Below are positions 1-9,442 of a stretch of 64,000 nucleotides of DNA, in pieces. The DNA comes from Pseudomonas sediminis (GTDB taxonomy: Bacteria; Pseudomonadota; Gammaproteobacteria; Pseudomonadales; Pseudomonadaceae). The notes below the pieces were generated by a model. That model ran no database searches. It was not told the origin of the DNA and saw only the letters and a list, made by a program, of their open reading frames with translations. Within the stretch, counting starts at the first letter, position 1, and every line of letters starts with the position of its first letter. Location: contig NZ_CP154631.1 in assembly GCF_039555755.1 (NCBI RefSeq), positions 1,488,001-1,552,000 on the forward strand, written 5' to 3'. Made by a program: the position numbers and the translations under genes.

Positions 1-1112
1 GTTTACCCACTGGCACCACCCTAGCCCGGCTAGGCGGCGACGAGTTCGGCCTACTCAGCGAAAACTGCGCCGACGCCGCCCAGGCAGCCGAACTGGCACA
101 AAGCCTGCTGCGCAGCCTGGAAACATCCTTTCGTCTCGACGGCCACGAGCTCTACATCGGCGCCAGCATCGGCATCAGTCTGTTCCCCGAAGATGCCGAC
201 AGCGTCGAGCAAATCCTGCGTAACGCCGACTCGGCGCTGTTCAAGGCCAAGAACAGCGGTCGCGAAGGCTATGCCTTCTACGTGCAGGAGCTTACCGACT
301 ACGCCCGGCAGCGCGTGGAGCTGGCCAGCAGCCTGCGTCATGCATTGGACAACAACGAGCTGCGCGTGTACTACCAGCCGCTGCACGACCTGCGTGACGG
401 TCGCCAGGTAGGCATGGAGGCGCTGGTGCGCTGGCAACACCCGCAACGCGGGCTGATTCCCCCTGGCGAATTCATTCCGATTGCCGAGGACAACGGCATG
501 ATCGGCGCTATCGATACCTGGGTTCTGGAACAGGCCTGCCGCCAGATGATGCGCTGGAACGCCGAAGGGCATGCGCTGAGCTTCGTTGCAGTGAACGTCT
601 CCAGCCGGCTGTTCAGTCGCGGTGAACTCGATATGAAAGTGGCACAGGTACTGGCAGAAACAGGCCTGCCGCCTGAGCAGCTGGAGCTGGAGGTCACCGA
701 GAGCGCGATCATGGAAGACCCGGATGCAGCGCAGAAACTGCTCATCAGTCTGCGTGCCCTGGGCGTACGCCTGGCCATCGACGACTTCGGAACGGGGTAT
801 AGCTCTCTGGCGCGCCTCAAGCGCCTGCCCGTGGACAAGCTCAAGCTCGATCAGAGCTTCGTGCGCGGCCTGCCCAACGACGCTGAAGACGCCGCCATCG
901 CTCGCGCCGTGATCGCACTGGGCAAAAGCCTGGGCCTCAAGGTCCTTGCCGAAGGTATCGAACAACCAGCCCAGGCCGATTTTCTGCGTGAGCTAGGCTG
1001 CAACTATGGTCAGGGCTATCACTTCGGTCGCCCACAGCCGGTGCCCGTCAACACCGCTGACGCCAACACCCCAGGTGAAACGCAGGGCAGTCACCCCAGC
1101 ACCAGGAACTGA
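1..1112 (+). CDS. GGDEF-EAL cyclic-di-GMP protein, 5' end outside window
   Basis: Cyclic-di-GMP turnover protein whose N-terminus lies before the window; the frame is open from base 3. A GGDEF motif (ARLGGDEFGLL) appears at the very start without an RxxD inhibitory site before it. It is followed by a full EAL domain with MEALVRW, the DDFGTGYSSL loop and the AEGIE segment, which are the metal and substrate-binding motifs of active phosphodiesterases. The product is therefore likely able to hydrolyse c-di-GMP; the GGDEF half may be active or regulatory. The next gene starts 2 bases after its stop, so they are probably co-transcribed. Any N-terminal sensory domains cannot be seen. Confidence 0.93.
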   Translation, partial: LPTGTTLARLGGDEFGLLSENCADAAQAAELAQSLLRSLETSFRLDGHELYIGASIGISLFPEDADSVEQILRNADSALFKAKNSGREGYAFYVQELTDYARQRVELASSLRHALDNNELRVYYQPLHDLRDGRQVGMEALVRWQHPQRGLIPPGEFIPIAEDNGMIGAIDTWVLEQACRQMMRWNAEGHALSFVAVNVSSRLFSRGELDMKVAQVLAETGLPPEQLELEVTESAIMEDPDAAQKLLISLRALGVRLAIDDFGTGYSSLARLKRLPVDKLKLDQSFVRGLPNDAEDAAIARAVIALGKSLGLKVLAEGIEQPAQADFLRELGCNYGQGYHFGRPQPVPVNTADANTPGETQGSHPSTRN

Positions 1113-1114
1113 GC

Positions 1115-2251
1115 ATGCGCGTGCTGATTCTCGAAGACGATCCCTGGATAGCCGACCTGCTCAAACAGATCGTCCTCAGCCTGTGCCCAGGCGCCCAGGT
1201 CGACTGTCAGAGCCGCGTCGTCGATGCCCTTGCAGCCTGGAAGCGGCAGGCGGCCCAGTTGGTCATCGCCGACTGGCACCTGCCCGACGGTAACGGCACC
1301 CAGTTGCTGGAAGCTGTGCGTCAACGCAGCCAGGATATCCCGCTGGTCATGGTCACGGCCCGCGCCGACCGTGACAGCGTGCTAGCCATACGCCCGTTGA
1401 ATATCAGCGCCTTCATCAGCAAGCCCTTTCAGGTGCCCAAGGTGATCGCCAGCCTGCAGCCACTATTGGCGAATGCCCAAAGCATCGCCGGTGAAGTCGA
1501 CCACGCTGGGGATTTCCTCCAGCAACTTGCACGCCTGACCGATGACGCACTCGAACTGCCGCTGCGTGAATCCCTGTACCAGCGTCTGCGCGATGTGCCT
1601 CAACCCTTCGATAACCTGCAACAGCTTGGCGACCTCTGGCAGAACGACCCAGCCGTTCACGCGCGGTTGATCGCAGCGGCCAACAGTGGCAACTACAACA
1701 GCGCCGGGCAGCCCTGCGTCACCCTCAACGAAGCCGTGCAACGCCTCGGTCAGGCCACTGCAATCAATCTGGTTCAAGGCCTCGCGCTTCGGCCGCAGGC
1801 GGTACTGAGCGACCCCGAGCTGCAGCGCCAGGGCGATGCGCATTTCGTTCATGCCCTGCGCCTGCGCAAGCGTATTGCTGAGCTGGCGCGTAGCAGCCGG
1901 GTTGATCCGGCGCCGCTGCACAGCGCCGCACTGCTACAACGCATGGGCGAACTGGCCCTGCTGGATCAGGCGCAACGCTGGCGCAGTGCCGGCCGAGAGC
2001 TGGACGAACAGACCCTGAACACCGCCCTGCAGCGTCATAGCAGCCAACTGGCCAATCGACTCAAGGCGCACTGGCGCCTGCCTATCGCGCTACGCGAGTT
2101 GATCGGTGCCTGCTACGCCCTACCCCCCGGCAATACACGACGTGACACGGTGGTGATGCGCCTGGCCAGTGCCGAACTGCTGGGCGCCGAAGCGCCGGAA
2201 ATCGAGCGTCTTAGGCGTCTCGCTGGCCTGGCGCGGACAGGCGCACGATGA
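1115..2251 (+). CDS. response regulator with REC and HDOD domains
   Basis: A 378-residue response regulator. The N-terminal receiver domain has the complete phosphorylation set: acidic E7-D8-D9, phosphoacceptor D53, T81 and K103. The remaining part (about 150-375) reads like an HDOD domain, a helical HD-related output module often found beside cyclic-di-GMP and chemosensory genes; its biochemical activity is unsettled. It starts 2 bases after the GGDEF-EAL gene and its stop overlaps the ATG of the histidine kinase (ATGA at 2248-2251). This tight coupling suggests it is a direct output of that kinase. Confidence 0.85.
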   Translation: MRVLILEDDPWIADLLKQIVLSLCPGAQVDCQSRVVDALAAWKRQAAQLVIADWHLPDGNGTQLLEAVRQRSQDIPLVMVTARADRDSVLAIRPLNISAFISKPFQVPKVIASLQPLLANAQSIAGEVDHAGDFLQQLARLTDDALELPLRESLYQRLRDVPQPFDNLQQLGDLWQNDPAVHARLIAAANSGNYNSAGQPCVTLNEAVQRLGQATAINLVQGLALRPQAVLSDPELQRQGDAHFVHALRLRKRIAELARSSRVDPAPLHSAALLQRMGELALLDQAQRWRSAGRELDEQTLNTALQRHSSQLANRLKAHWRLPIALRELIGACYALPPGNTRRDTVVMRLASAELLGAEAPEIERLRRLAGLARTGAR

Positions 2252-5200
2252 CCAGCAATTCGCGGCCGATTGCCATTCGCTGGATCGTGGTCGGCGGCAG
2301 TCTTTGTCTGGCGCTGCTCTTCGCCTTCCTCGGGCGCCAGGCACTGCACGAGCGTGAGGCGCTGTGGCAATTGCAGATGAACAAGCAGGCCGAGGCGCAA
2401 CGTCTGGCACTGCAAAGCGTTCAGCACGGCCTGCGCGAGCGTGCACAGTTGCTGGCCGAGGCCATCGCCGCCGACGCCTGGGTAGCCGAGCTGGTGCGTC
2501 AGGCGTCAGTCCTGCCCAAGGATGACCAGGGCGGTCTGGCCAGCATCCGCAACCAGCTCTACACCCGCTTGGCGCCGCGCTGGCGCAACATGCAGGTGCA
2601 CCGGCCGTTTCGCCTCTACGTCCATCTGCCAGACGACGCACGCATCCTGCTGCGGGTACACGAGCCGCAGCGTTTTGGTGACACCCAGGAGGCCATGCGC
2701 CCGTTATTGCTGCAAGCCCTGCGCACTGGCGACAGCCGTGCAGAACTGAACCTTGCTAACAAAAGCATCGGCATTCGTGCCGCGGCGCCGCTGCTGATCG
2801 ATACGCAAAACGGTCAGCGCCAGGTTGGCGCCATCAGCGTGGCAATGGATGTGCTCGAGGATCTGCTGCAACTGGATCGGGATCTCGGCGCCGGCATCGC
2901 GCTACTACTCAACGCAGCGGCCGAGGTCGGTACGCAAGCCGATCACGCCCCCGCCTGGCGCCTGATCGAGCAGACACGCCCGCAGGCGCAGATCTGGCTG
3001 CAAGCGGATCTTCTGCCCTCTCCCAGCGAAGGTAACAGCCAGCGTCTGCTGGAGGATGGCGGGCAACACTACCTGCTCAGCCAGCTGTCGATGGCGACCT
3101 CGCCACAGCCCGGCTCTGCGGCCATGGCCACGGTGCTGACCTGGCGTGACGTCAGCGAACTCTATGCCGTGCATGAACGCGACAAGCGCTGGCTGGTAGT
3201 CAAATGGCTGCTGGCCTGGTGCGGCGCCGAAGCCTTGCTGATGATCCTGCTACACGCGACACATCGCAGTACCCAGCGCCTGATGCAACGCCAACAGAGC
3301 GCGCTGCACGCGCTCAACGAGATTTCTGCGCTATCGAGCCTGAGCAGCAAGGAACAGCTGCGCGAAGCGCTGCGCATGGGGGCCAACTATTTCGACATGC
3401 CGCTCGGCGTAATCGGCATGATTGACGCCGATCACTATCGCGTCCTGGTCCAGGTCTGTCCTGACACGCAGCTCGAGGACGGCCAGACCTTCGCCCTCAA
3501 CGAAACCTATTGCAGCCTGACCTACGCCCAGGACGACATTCTCAGTATCGAGCGCATGGCCAGCTCACCTTATCGAGAGCACGCCTGCTACACCCGCTTC
3601 GCCCTGGAAAGCTATATCGGTACGGCGATCTGGGTCGATGGCCGCAGAGTCGGCACTTTGGCCTTCTGCGACCAGCGATCCCGTGACCGCCAGTTCGACG
3701 AGAACGAGCGCGAATTCCTGCGCCTGTTCGCTCGCTGGGTCGGCGCCACCCTGGAGCGCGAGCAGCAGCAGCAGGCACGGCAAAACCTGCTCGAACGCCT
3801 TGCCAGCATCATCGAAGGCACCGACGTCGGCACCTGGGTGTGGAATGTGCAGAGCGGCGCCACCGTGTTCAACGAGCGCTGGGCGCAGATGCTCGGCTAC
3901 CAACTCCAGGAACTGCAGCCCACCAGTGTCGAAACCTGGAAGCGCTTCTGTCACCCGGATGATCGCGAGCCCAGCGAACGCATGCTGCGACGCCACTTCG
4001 CTGGCGAGTTAGCCTTCTACAACCGGCAGATACGCATGCAGCACCGAGACGGGCGCTGGCTGTGGGTACAGGTGCGCGGCCGCCTCTCCAGCCGCGACGA
4101 GCAAGGCCGGCCGCTGCTGATGTATGGCACCCACACGGACATCAGCGCAGCGCGTCAGCGCGAGGATGCGGTGATCGAGGCGCGAGCGTTCCTGCAGACC
4201 GTACTGGATTCGGCCAGCGGCGTTGCCATCATCGCCACCGACCCGAACGGCCTGGTCACCCTCTTCAACTCTGGCGCAGAGCGCCTGCTGGGCTATAGCA
4301 GCGACGCCGTGATCGGCCAGATGACACCCGAACGCTTCCATCTGCCCAGCGAAATCGACGCTCGGGCCGAGCAGCTCAGCATCAGTTGCGGGCATCTGGT
4401 CAGCGGCTTCCAGATCTTCACTCACAACGTACGTAATGGCGAGTCGGAAACCCGCCAATGGACATACGTGCACAAGGACGGCAGCCAGCGCCTGGTCAAC
4501 CTCACCACCAACGCCATCTTCGACGCCAGCGGACAGATCACCGGTTTTCTCGGCATCGCCAGCGACATCAGCGCCCTGCAGCAGGCCACTCGCGCACTGC
4601 AGCAGAGCGAAAGTCGCTTCCGTGGCCTGGTCGCCAACCTGCCCGGCGTGGTCTATCGCTGCGCCAACGACAGCGACTGGAGCATGCGTTACGTCAGCGA
4701 CGAGATTCTCAGCCTGACTGGCTACCCGCCCAGCGACTTCATCGACAATCGCGTGCGCAGCTTCTCCAGCATCGTCCATCCCGACGACCTGCCGAGCACC
4801 TACCTCGCCAACGAAAGCATCGCTCGCCAGGAAACCTTCGAGTTGACCTACCGCCTGCGTCATGCCGATGGCCACAGCGTCTGGGTGCGCGAGAAAGGTC
4901 GCGGCGAGCACGACGCCCAGGGGCGCCTGATCTGGGTCGACGGGTTCATCTGGGACATCAGCGAGCGCAAGGTCATGGAAGACGACCTGCGCCTGAGCCA
5001 GCAGCTGTTCAGCAGCGCCTTTGCCACCGCGCCGCAGGGCATGGCGCTGGTGGCCATCGACGGACGCTGGCTGGAGGTCAACGACGAGCTGTGCCGCATG
5101 CTCGGCTACAGCCGCGAGGAAATGCTCACCCTCGATTTTCAGCGCATCACCCACCCCGACGACCTCGGTGCGGACCTGCGCAACGTCGACGATCTGCTGG

Positions 5201-6411
5201 CCGGGCGCATCAGCGCCTACCAGATGGAAAAGCGTTATCTGGACAAACAGGGCCAGGTGCTCTGGGTACTGCTCAGCAGCGCGCTGGTGCGCAACGCCCA
5301 AGGCCAGCCCGTGCATCTGGTCGCGCAGATCCAGGACTTCAGCGATCGGGTTGCCGCCGAGCGCGCGATTCGCGAACGCGAGCATTACCTGCGCACCCTG
5401 CTCGACAACGTCATCGATGCCATCGTCACTCTCGATGACGAGGGCCATATCGAAACCTTCAATCACGCGGCCGAACGCATCTTTGCCTACAGCCAGGCCG
5501 AGGTCGCCGGGCGTGACATCGCCACGCTGATTCCAGGCATGGCCAGTGACACCCTGCGCCAAGGCTGCGCCAGCGACCAGATTCGCGAGATGGAAGGCCT
5601 GCGCCTGGGCGGCGAACGCTTCCCGCTGGAACTGGCGATGTCGCAGATCAGCCACCAGGGCCAGGTGCGCTTCATCGCGGTGATTCGTGACATCGCCGAG
5701 CGCAAACGCATCGAGCAGATGAAGAACGAGTTCGTCTCCACCGTCAGCCACGAACTGCGCACACCGCTGACCGCCATCGCCGGCTCGCTGGGCCTGATCA
5801 ACGGCGGCGCACTCGGCGCCGTGCCGCAGGCCATGGCGCACATGCTGAGCATCGCCGAGGCCAACAGCCAGCGCCTGAGCACGCTGATCAATGACCTGCT
5901 GGACATGGAAAAGCTGGTCGCCGGCAAGATGCATTTCGACCTCCAGCGCAGGCCACTCAAACCACTGCTGGAACTGGCACTGCTGCATAACCAGCCGTAT
6001 GCCGACCAGCATCAGGTACGCCTCGAACTGCACGCAGAGCATGATGTCGAAGTCCGGGTCGATACCCAGCGCCTGGCTCAGGTGCTGGCCAATCTGCTGT
6101 CCAACGCCGCCAAGTTCTCACCGGCTGGGGCCGTGGTGCAGGTGAGTCTGGAGACAATGGCTGACAAGCTGCGAGTCAACGTGCGCGATCATGGCCCGGG
6201 TATCCCTGCGGCATTCCATTCGCGCATCTTCGCCAAGTTCTCTCAGGCCGACGCCGGCGATACCCGGCAGAAAGGCGGCACCGGCCTGGGTCTGGCGATC
6301 TGCAAGGAAATCATCGAGCGCATGCACGGGCGTATCGGTTTCCACTCGGTGCCTGGCCAGGGCGCGACCTTCTGGTTCGAACTGCCGCGCGTCGATGAAG
6401 GCGAGACATGA
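2248..6411 (+). CDS. membrane histidine kinase with GAF and multiple PAS domains
   Basis: A 1387-residue sensor kinase. An N-terminal membrane helix (about 11-30) and a second (about 313-335) enclose a periplasmic sensor of about 280 residues. A GAF-like domain (about 345-500) and a run of five PAS/PAC units (about 510-1155) follow. Next come a HisKA domain with the H-box VSHELRTP (phosphoacceptor H1168) and a HATPase domain with NLLSNAAKF (N box) and GTGLGLAIC (G box). There is no attached receiver, so phosphate must pass to separate REC proteins: the REC-HDOD protein upstream, the lone REC downstream, or the Hpt-REC-REC-GGDEF protein. The many PAS units imply several cytoplasmic inputs; the ligands are unknown. 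Confidence 0.92.
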   Translation: MTSNSRPIAIRWIVVGGSLCLALLFAFLGRQALHEREALWQLQMNKQAEAQRLALQSVQHGLRERAQLLAEAIAADAWVAELVRQASVLPKDDQGGLASIRNQLYTRLAPRWRNMQVHRPFRLYVHLPDDARILLRVHEPQRFGDTQEAMRPLLLQALRTGDSRAELNLANKSIGIRAAAPLLIDTQNGQRQVGAISVAMDVLEDLLQLDRDLGAGIALLLNAAAEVGTQADHAPAWRLIEQTRPQAQIWLQADLLPSPSEGNSQRLLEDGGQHYLLSQLSMATSPQPGSAAMATVLTWRDVSELYAVHERDKRWLVVKWLLAWCGAEALLMILLHATHRSTQRLMQRQQSALHALNEISALSSLSSKEQLREALRMGANYFDMPLGVIGMIDADHYRVLVQVCPDTQLEDGQTFALNETYCSLTYAQDDILSIERMASSPYREHACYTRFALESYIGTAIWVDGRRVGTLAFCDQRSRDRQFDENEREFLRLFARWVGATLEREQQQQARQNLLERLASIIEGTDVGTWVWNVQSGATVFNERWAQMLGYQLQELQPTSVETWKRFCHPDDREPSERMLRRHFAGELAFYNRQIRMQHRDGRWLWVQVRGRLSSRDEQGRPLLMYGTHTDISAARQREDAVIEARAFLQTVLDSASGVAIIATDPNGLVTLFNSGAERLLGYSSDAVIGQMTPERFHLPSEIDARAEQLSISCGHLVSGFQIFTHNVRNGESETRQWTYVHKDGSQRLVNLTTNAIFDASGQITGFLGIASDISALQQATRALQQSESRFRGLVANLPGVVYRCANDSDWSMRYVSDEILSLTGYPPSDFIDNRVRSFSSIVHPDDLPSTYLANESIARQETFELTYRLRHADGHSVWVREKGRGEHDAQGRLIWVDGFIWDISERKVMEDDLRLSQQLFSSAFATAPQGMALVAIDGRWLEVNDELCRMLGYSREEMLTLDFQRITHPDDLGADLRNVDDLLAGRISAYQMEKRYLDKQGQVLWVLLSSALVRNAQGQPVHLVAQIQDFSDRVAAERAIREREHYLRTLLDNVIDAIVTLDDEGHIETFNHAAERIFAYSQAEVAGRDIATLIPGMASDTLRQGCASDQIREMEGLRLGGERFPLELAMSQISHQGQVRFIAVIRDIAERKRIEQMKNEFVSTVSHELRTPLTAIAGSLGLINGGALGAVPQAMAHMLSIAEANSQRLSTLINDLLDMEKLVAGKMHFDLQRRPLKPLLELALLHNQPYADQHQVRLELHAEHDVEVRVDTQRLAQVLANLLSNAAKFSPAGAVVQVSLETMADKLRVNVRDHGPGIPAAFHSRIFAKFSQADAGDTRQKGGTGLGLAICKEIIERMHGRIGFHSVPGQGATFWFELPRVDEGET

Positions 6412-6477
6412 CGCCTACGCAAGGCTAACAAAGCTGTACCACACTGCAGATAGCAGCCAACGGCCGGGGAGACCGTG

Positions 6478-6864
6478 ATGACTGAGCTCAAACGCATCCT
6501 GCATGTCGAGGACGATCCCTCGATCCAGGCCGTGGCCAAGGTCGCGCTGGAGGCCGTCGGCGGCTTTCAGGTATTGAGCTGTGCCAGTGGCCAGGAGGCG
6601 CTCGACCAGGTGCAGGGCTTCGCGCCGGATTTCATTCTGCTCGACGTGATGATGCCCGACATGGATGGGCCCAAGACCCTGGAGCTGATTGGCCAGCTGG
6701 TCGATACCGCACGCATTCCGGTGGCCTTCATGACCGCCAAGGTGCAGCCTGACGAGGTCGCCCACTACCACAGCCTCGGCGCCCATGGCGTGATCATCAA
6801 ACCATTCGACCCGATGCAGCTCGCCGCTCAGGTACGGCAGATCTGGAACCAGCGTAATGGATAA
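6478..6864 (+). CDS. stand-alone receiver (CheY-like) protein
   Basis: A 128-residue single-domain response regulator with all key residues: E11-D12-D13, D56, T86 and K108. No output domain is attached, so it probably acts as a phosphate shuttle or sink or works by protein binding. A GTG lies at 6475, but GGGGAGA at 6466-6472 is better spaced for the ATG at 6478. The gene sits 66 bases after the kinase and overlaps the next gene by 8 bases. It could carry phosphate from the kinase to the Hpt domain of the next protein; that order is inferred. Confidence 0.9.
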   Translation: MTELKRILHVEDDPSIQAVAKVALEAVGGFQVLSCASGQEALDQVQGFAPDFILLDVMMPDMDGPKTLELIGQLVDTARIPVAFMTAKVQPDEVAHYHSLGAHGVIIKPFDPMQLAAQVRQIWNQRNG

Positions 6865-8539
6865 ACACGAAGGCAGCGCCATCCCGCAGGCGCTGCAACA
6901 ACACTTGCAACAGCTCGGTCAGCAATTCAGTGAGCGCCTGAGCCAGGAGCTGCCCCAGCTGGCGCAACAGGCAAGGCAACTGCTGGAGGCCGATGAAGCC
7001 GAACGCACCCGCCTGCTGCAGGAGCTGCGTGATCAGTTGCACCGTCTGGCTGGCAGTGCCGGCACCTTCGGTTTCAGCCAGCTTGGCCAGCAGGCGCGCG
7101 AACTGGAGCAGCATGCCGAGCGCTGGATGGAGCGTCTGCTACGGCAACAACAGAGCCTCAACGAGTTCGTCGCTGCCTTGCAGGCACTCGGTGAGCAGCC
7201 GACCAGCGCTGGGGCCGTCACTGAACAGGCAGGCAAAACGCGCAAGCTGCCGCGCCAGGAAGACGGCAGCCGCACCATCTACATCCTCGAAGGCGAAGCC
7301 GCGTTTGGCGAGAACATGCGCCAGACGCTGAGCAACTTCGGTTACCGCGCCGAGCATTTCAATTCCACCGCAGGGCTCGACGCCGCGCTGCAGCAGCACC
7401 TGCCCGATGCGCTGATCATCGACGCCAAGCTGCCCGGCGAAGCCAGTTGCGGTCTGGATTACGCCCACCAGTTGCGCGAACGCCTGGACGAACCACTGCC
7501 GCTGCTGGTGCTCACCGACCAGCAGGATGACTTCGCTACCCAGCTGCATGCGGTGCGCGCCGGCGCCATGGGCCTGTTCAGCAAGCCGGTGGACATCCCG
7601 CAGCTGGAAAGCCGCCTCGAACGCTGCTTCTCGCAACAGCACGGCGAACCCTACCGCGTGCTGATCGCCGACGACGACCAGGACCTGGCCAGCCGCTACA
7701 GTCTGGTGCTGCGCGATGCCGGCATGCTGGTGGAGATACTCAGCGAACCGGCGCGGATCTTCACCCACCTGCGCGACTTCAACCCCGAGGTGGTGCTACT
7801 CGACGTCAACATGCCGCACTGCACCAGCCCCGAACTGGCGCAGATCATCCGCTGCAATGACGACTGGCTGCGCATCCCGATCATCTACCTGTCGGCGGAA
7901 ACCGATATCGGCAAACAGATGAACGCGCTGATCAAGGCCGGCGACGACTTCGTCACCAAACCGATTTCCGACAATGCTCTAGTGGCTACCGTGTTCTCCC
8001 GTGCCCAGCGCGCACGCTTGCTCTCCGACGCCCTGGCGCGCGACAGCCTCACCGGCCTGCTCAAGCACGCCGACATCAAAGAGCAAGTGGCCATCGAACT
8101 GGAGCGCGCCCTGCGCAGCGGTGACCGCGCCAGCGTGGTGATGCTGGATATCGACCACTTCAAGCGGGTCAATGACGAGCACGGTCACGCGGCCGGCGAC
8201 AACGTCATCCGCGCCCTGGCCAACCTGCTGCGCCAACGTCTGCGCCGGGTCGACAGCCTGGGCCGCTACGGCGGCGAGGAGTTTCTTGCGGTGCTGCCGG
8301 ACTGCACACCGCAGCAGGCAGGTTTGATCGTCGACGAGATTCGTCAGCGCTTCGCCGAGCTGCGCTTCATCGCCGATGGTGGCGAATTCTCCTGCACCCT
8401 GAGTGCCGGTATCGCCGGCACCGATGTGCACAGCGATGCCGAGCAACTGCGTGAGCGCGCCGACAAGGCGCTGTATGCGGCCAAATACAACGGGCGCAAT
8501 CAGGTGCAGATAGCGGCGTCGGAAGAACATCGCGGCTGA
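6857..8539 (+). CDS. Hpt-REC-REC-GGDEF diguanylate cyclase
   Basis: A 560-residue multi-domain protein. It has an N-terminal Hpt domain (HRLAGSAGTFG, phosphoacceptor H62), a receiver at about 133-255, a second receiver at about 260-380 and a C-terminal GGDEF domain. The cyclase motif is GGEEF, preceded five residues earlier by RRVD, an RxxD inhibitory site, so an active, product-inhibited diguanylate cyclase is expected. The second receiver is canonical (ADDD, LLDVN, LSAET, KP). The first has EGE where the acidic pair normally lies but keeps its Asp (IIDAKLP), so it may be poorly phosphorylated. The start overlaps the lone REC gene. The stop codon lies inside a REP arm. Confidence 0.92.
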   Translation: MDKHEGSAIPQALQQHLQQLGQQFSERLSQELPQLAQQARQLLEADEAERTRLLQELRDQLHRLAGSAGTFGFSQLGQQARELEQHAERWMERLLRQQQSLNEFVAALQALGEQPTSAGAVTEQAGKTRKLPRQEDGSRTIYILEGEAAFGENMRQTLSNFGYRAEHFNSTAGLDAALQQHLPDALIIDAKLPGEASCGLDYAHQLRERLDEPLPLLVLTDQQDDFATQLHAVRAGAMGLFSKPVDIPQLESRLERCFSQQHGEPYRVLIADDDQDLASRYSLVLRDAGMLVEILSEPARIFTHLRDFNPEVVLLDVNMPHCTSPELAQIIRCNDDWLRIPIIYLSAETDIGKQMNALIKAGDDFVTKPISDNALVATVFSRAQRARLLSDALARDSLTGLLKHADIKEQVAIELERALRSGDRASVVMLDIDHFKRVNDEHGHAAGDNVIRALANLLRQRLRRVDSLGRYGGEEFLAVLPDCTPQQAGLIVDEIRQRFAELRFIADGGEFSCTLSAGIAGTDVHSDAEQLRERADKALYAAKYNGRNQVQIAASEEHRG

Positions 8540-8589
8540 AGCCGCTCCTACGGAGCACAGATGCAACTGTAGGAGCGGCTTCAGCCGCG
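8531..8589. repeat. REP pair (perfect 21-bp inverted repeat)
   Basis: Two arms at 8531-8551 and 8569-8589 are perfect reverse complements (right arm begins GTAGGAGCGGCTTCAGCC) with a 17-base spacer. It is of the Pseudomonas REP type and recurs in variant form near 11.65, 21.4, 53.7 and 58.6 kb. It sits between converging genes and may act as a bidirectional transcription end. The left arm contains the stop codon of the diguanylate cyclase gene. Confidence 0.9.
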
Positions 8590-8614
8590 AAACTCTACGC
8601 TATTCAGGCGCAGG

Positions 8615-9442
8615 TCACGCCTCGGCGCGCTGCATCAGGCGGCGCTGACGCCACTCCATGAAGGTCTTGAGGAACAACGTGAGCAGCGCCATGCAGGCCA
8701 GCAGACCTGCCGCGGTGAAGGCTGCCGCGGGCTTGTAATCGTTGTTGAGCTGGTCGACCAGCAGCGGCAGGGTCAGGGTTTGGTTGATGATGCTGCCGGA
8801 CACCACCGACACCGCACCGAACTCACCGACTGCGCGCGCGTTGGTCACCACCACGCCATACAGCAGCGCCCACTTGATCTTCGGCAGGCTGATGCGACGG
8901 AAGATCTGCCAGCCGCTGGCCCCCAGGCACATTGCAGCAGCTTCTTCGTCCTGACCCTGAGCCTGCATCACCGGAATCAGGATACGCGCCACGTACGGCG
9001 CAGTGACGAACACGGTGACCATGACGATGCCCGGCCAGGCGAACATCAGTTGCATGCCGTTATCGTAGAACCAGCGGCCGATGAAGCTCTCCAGGCCGTA
9101 GACCACCAGGTAACAGAGACCGGCGACCACTGGCGACACCGCGTAGGGAATGTCGATCAGTGTGGTCAGCAGCTTGCGCCCGCGAAAATCGTAGTGGGTC
9201 ACGCACCAGGCCAGGCAGATGCCGAAGCACAGGTTCAGCGGCACGGTGATCACTGCCACCAGCAGGGTCAGGCCGATGGCGTGGAGCATGTAGTCCTCGC
9301 CGAGGTTGCTCCACAGCAGGTCGAGCCCGCCAGCCAGCGCCTTGCTGAAAATCAATGCCAGCGGCACCAGCAGAATCAGCGCCACCACCAACAGACCGAG
9401 GGTTACCAGCGCCCACTGGCGCCAATCTTGGGGCTTTTTCAT
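8615..9442 (-). CDS. sulfate-type ABC transporter permease (CysW-like), second copy
   Basis: A 275-residue inner-membrane permease of the CysW family with about six membrane segments and the cytoplasmic EAA loop (EEAAAMCLGASGWQIFRRI) that docks the ATPase. The ATG at 9442 overlaps the stop of the upstream permease gene in an ATGA arrangement, so I prefer it to the ATG 18 bases further upstream. It is the last gene of a minus-strand binding protein / CysT-like / CysW-like set with no ATPase gene. A separate cysW (47675-48541) belongs to a complete sulfate operon. The substrate is probably sulfate or a related oxyanion. Confidence 0.85.
   Translation of the reverse strand: MKKPQDWRQWALVTLGLLVVALILLVPLALIFSKALAGGLDLLWSNLGEDYMLHAIGLTLLVAVITVPLNLCFGICLAWCVTHYDFRGRKLLTTLIDIPYAVSPVVAGLCYLVVYGLESFIGRWFYDNGMQLMFAWPGIVMVTVFVTAPYVARILIPVMQAQGQDEEAAAMCLGASGWQIFRRISLPKIKWALLYGVVVTNARAVGEFGAVSVVSGSIINQTLTLPLLVDQLNNDYKPAAAFTAAGLLACMALLTLFLKTFMEWRQRRLMQRAEA

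Noticed and set aside
4009..6042. 677-residue open frame on the minus strand inside the histidine kinase gene
   Set aside because: It is fully antisense to a kinase with clear GAF/PAS/HisKA motifs. Long antisense frames are expected in GC-rich DNA, and its translation shows no domain.
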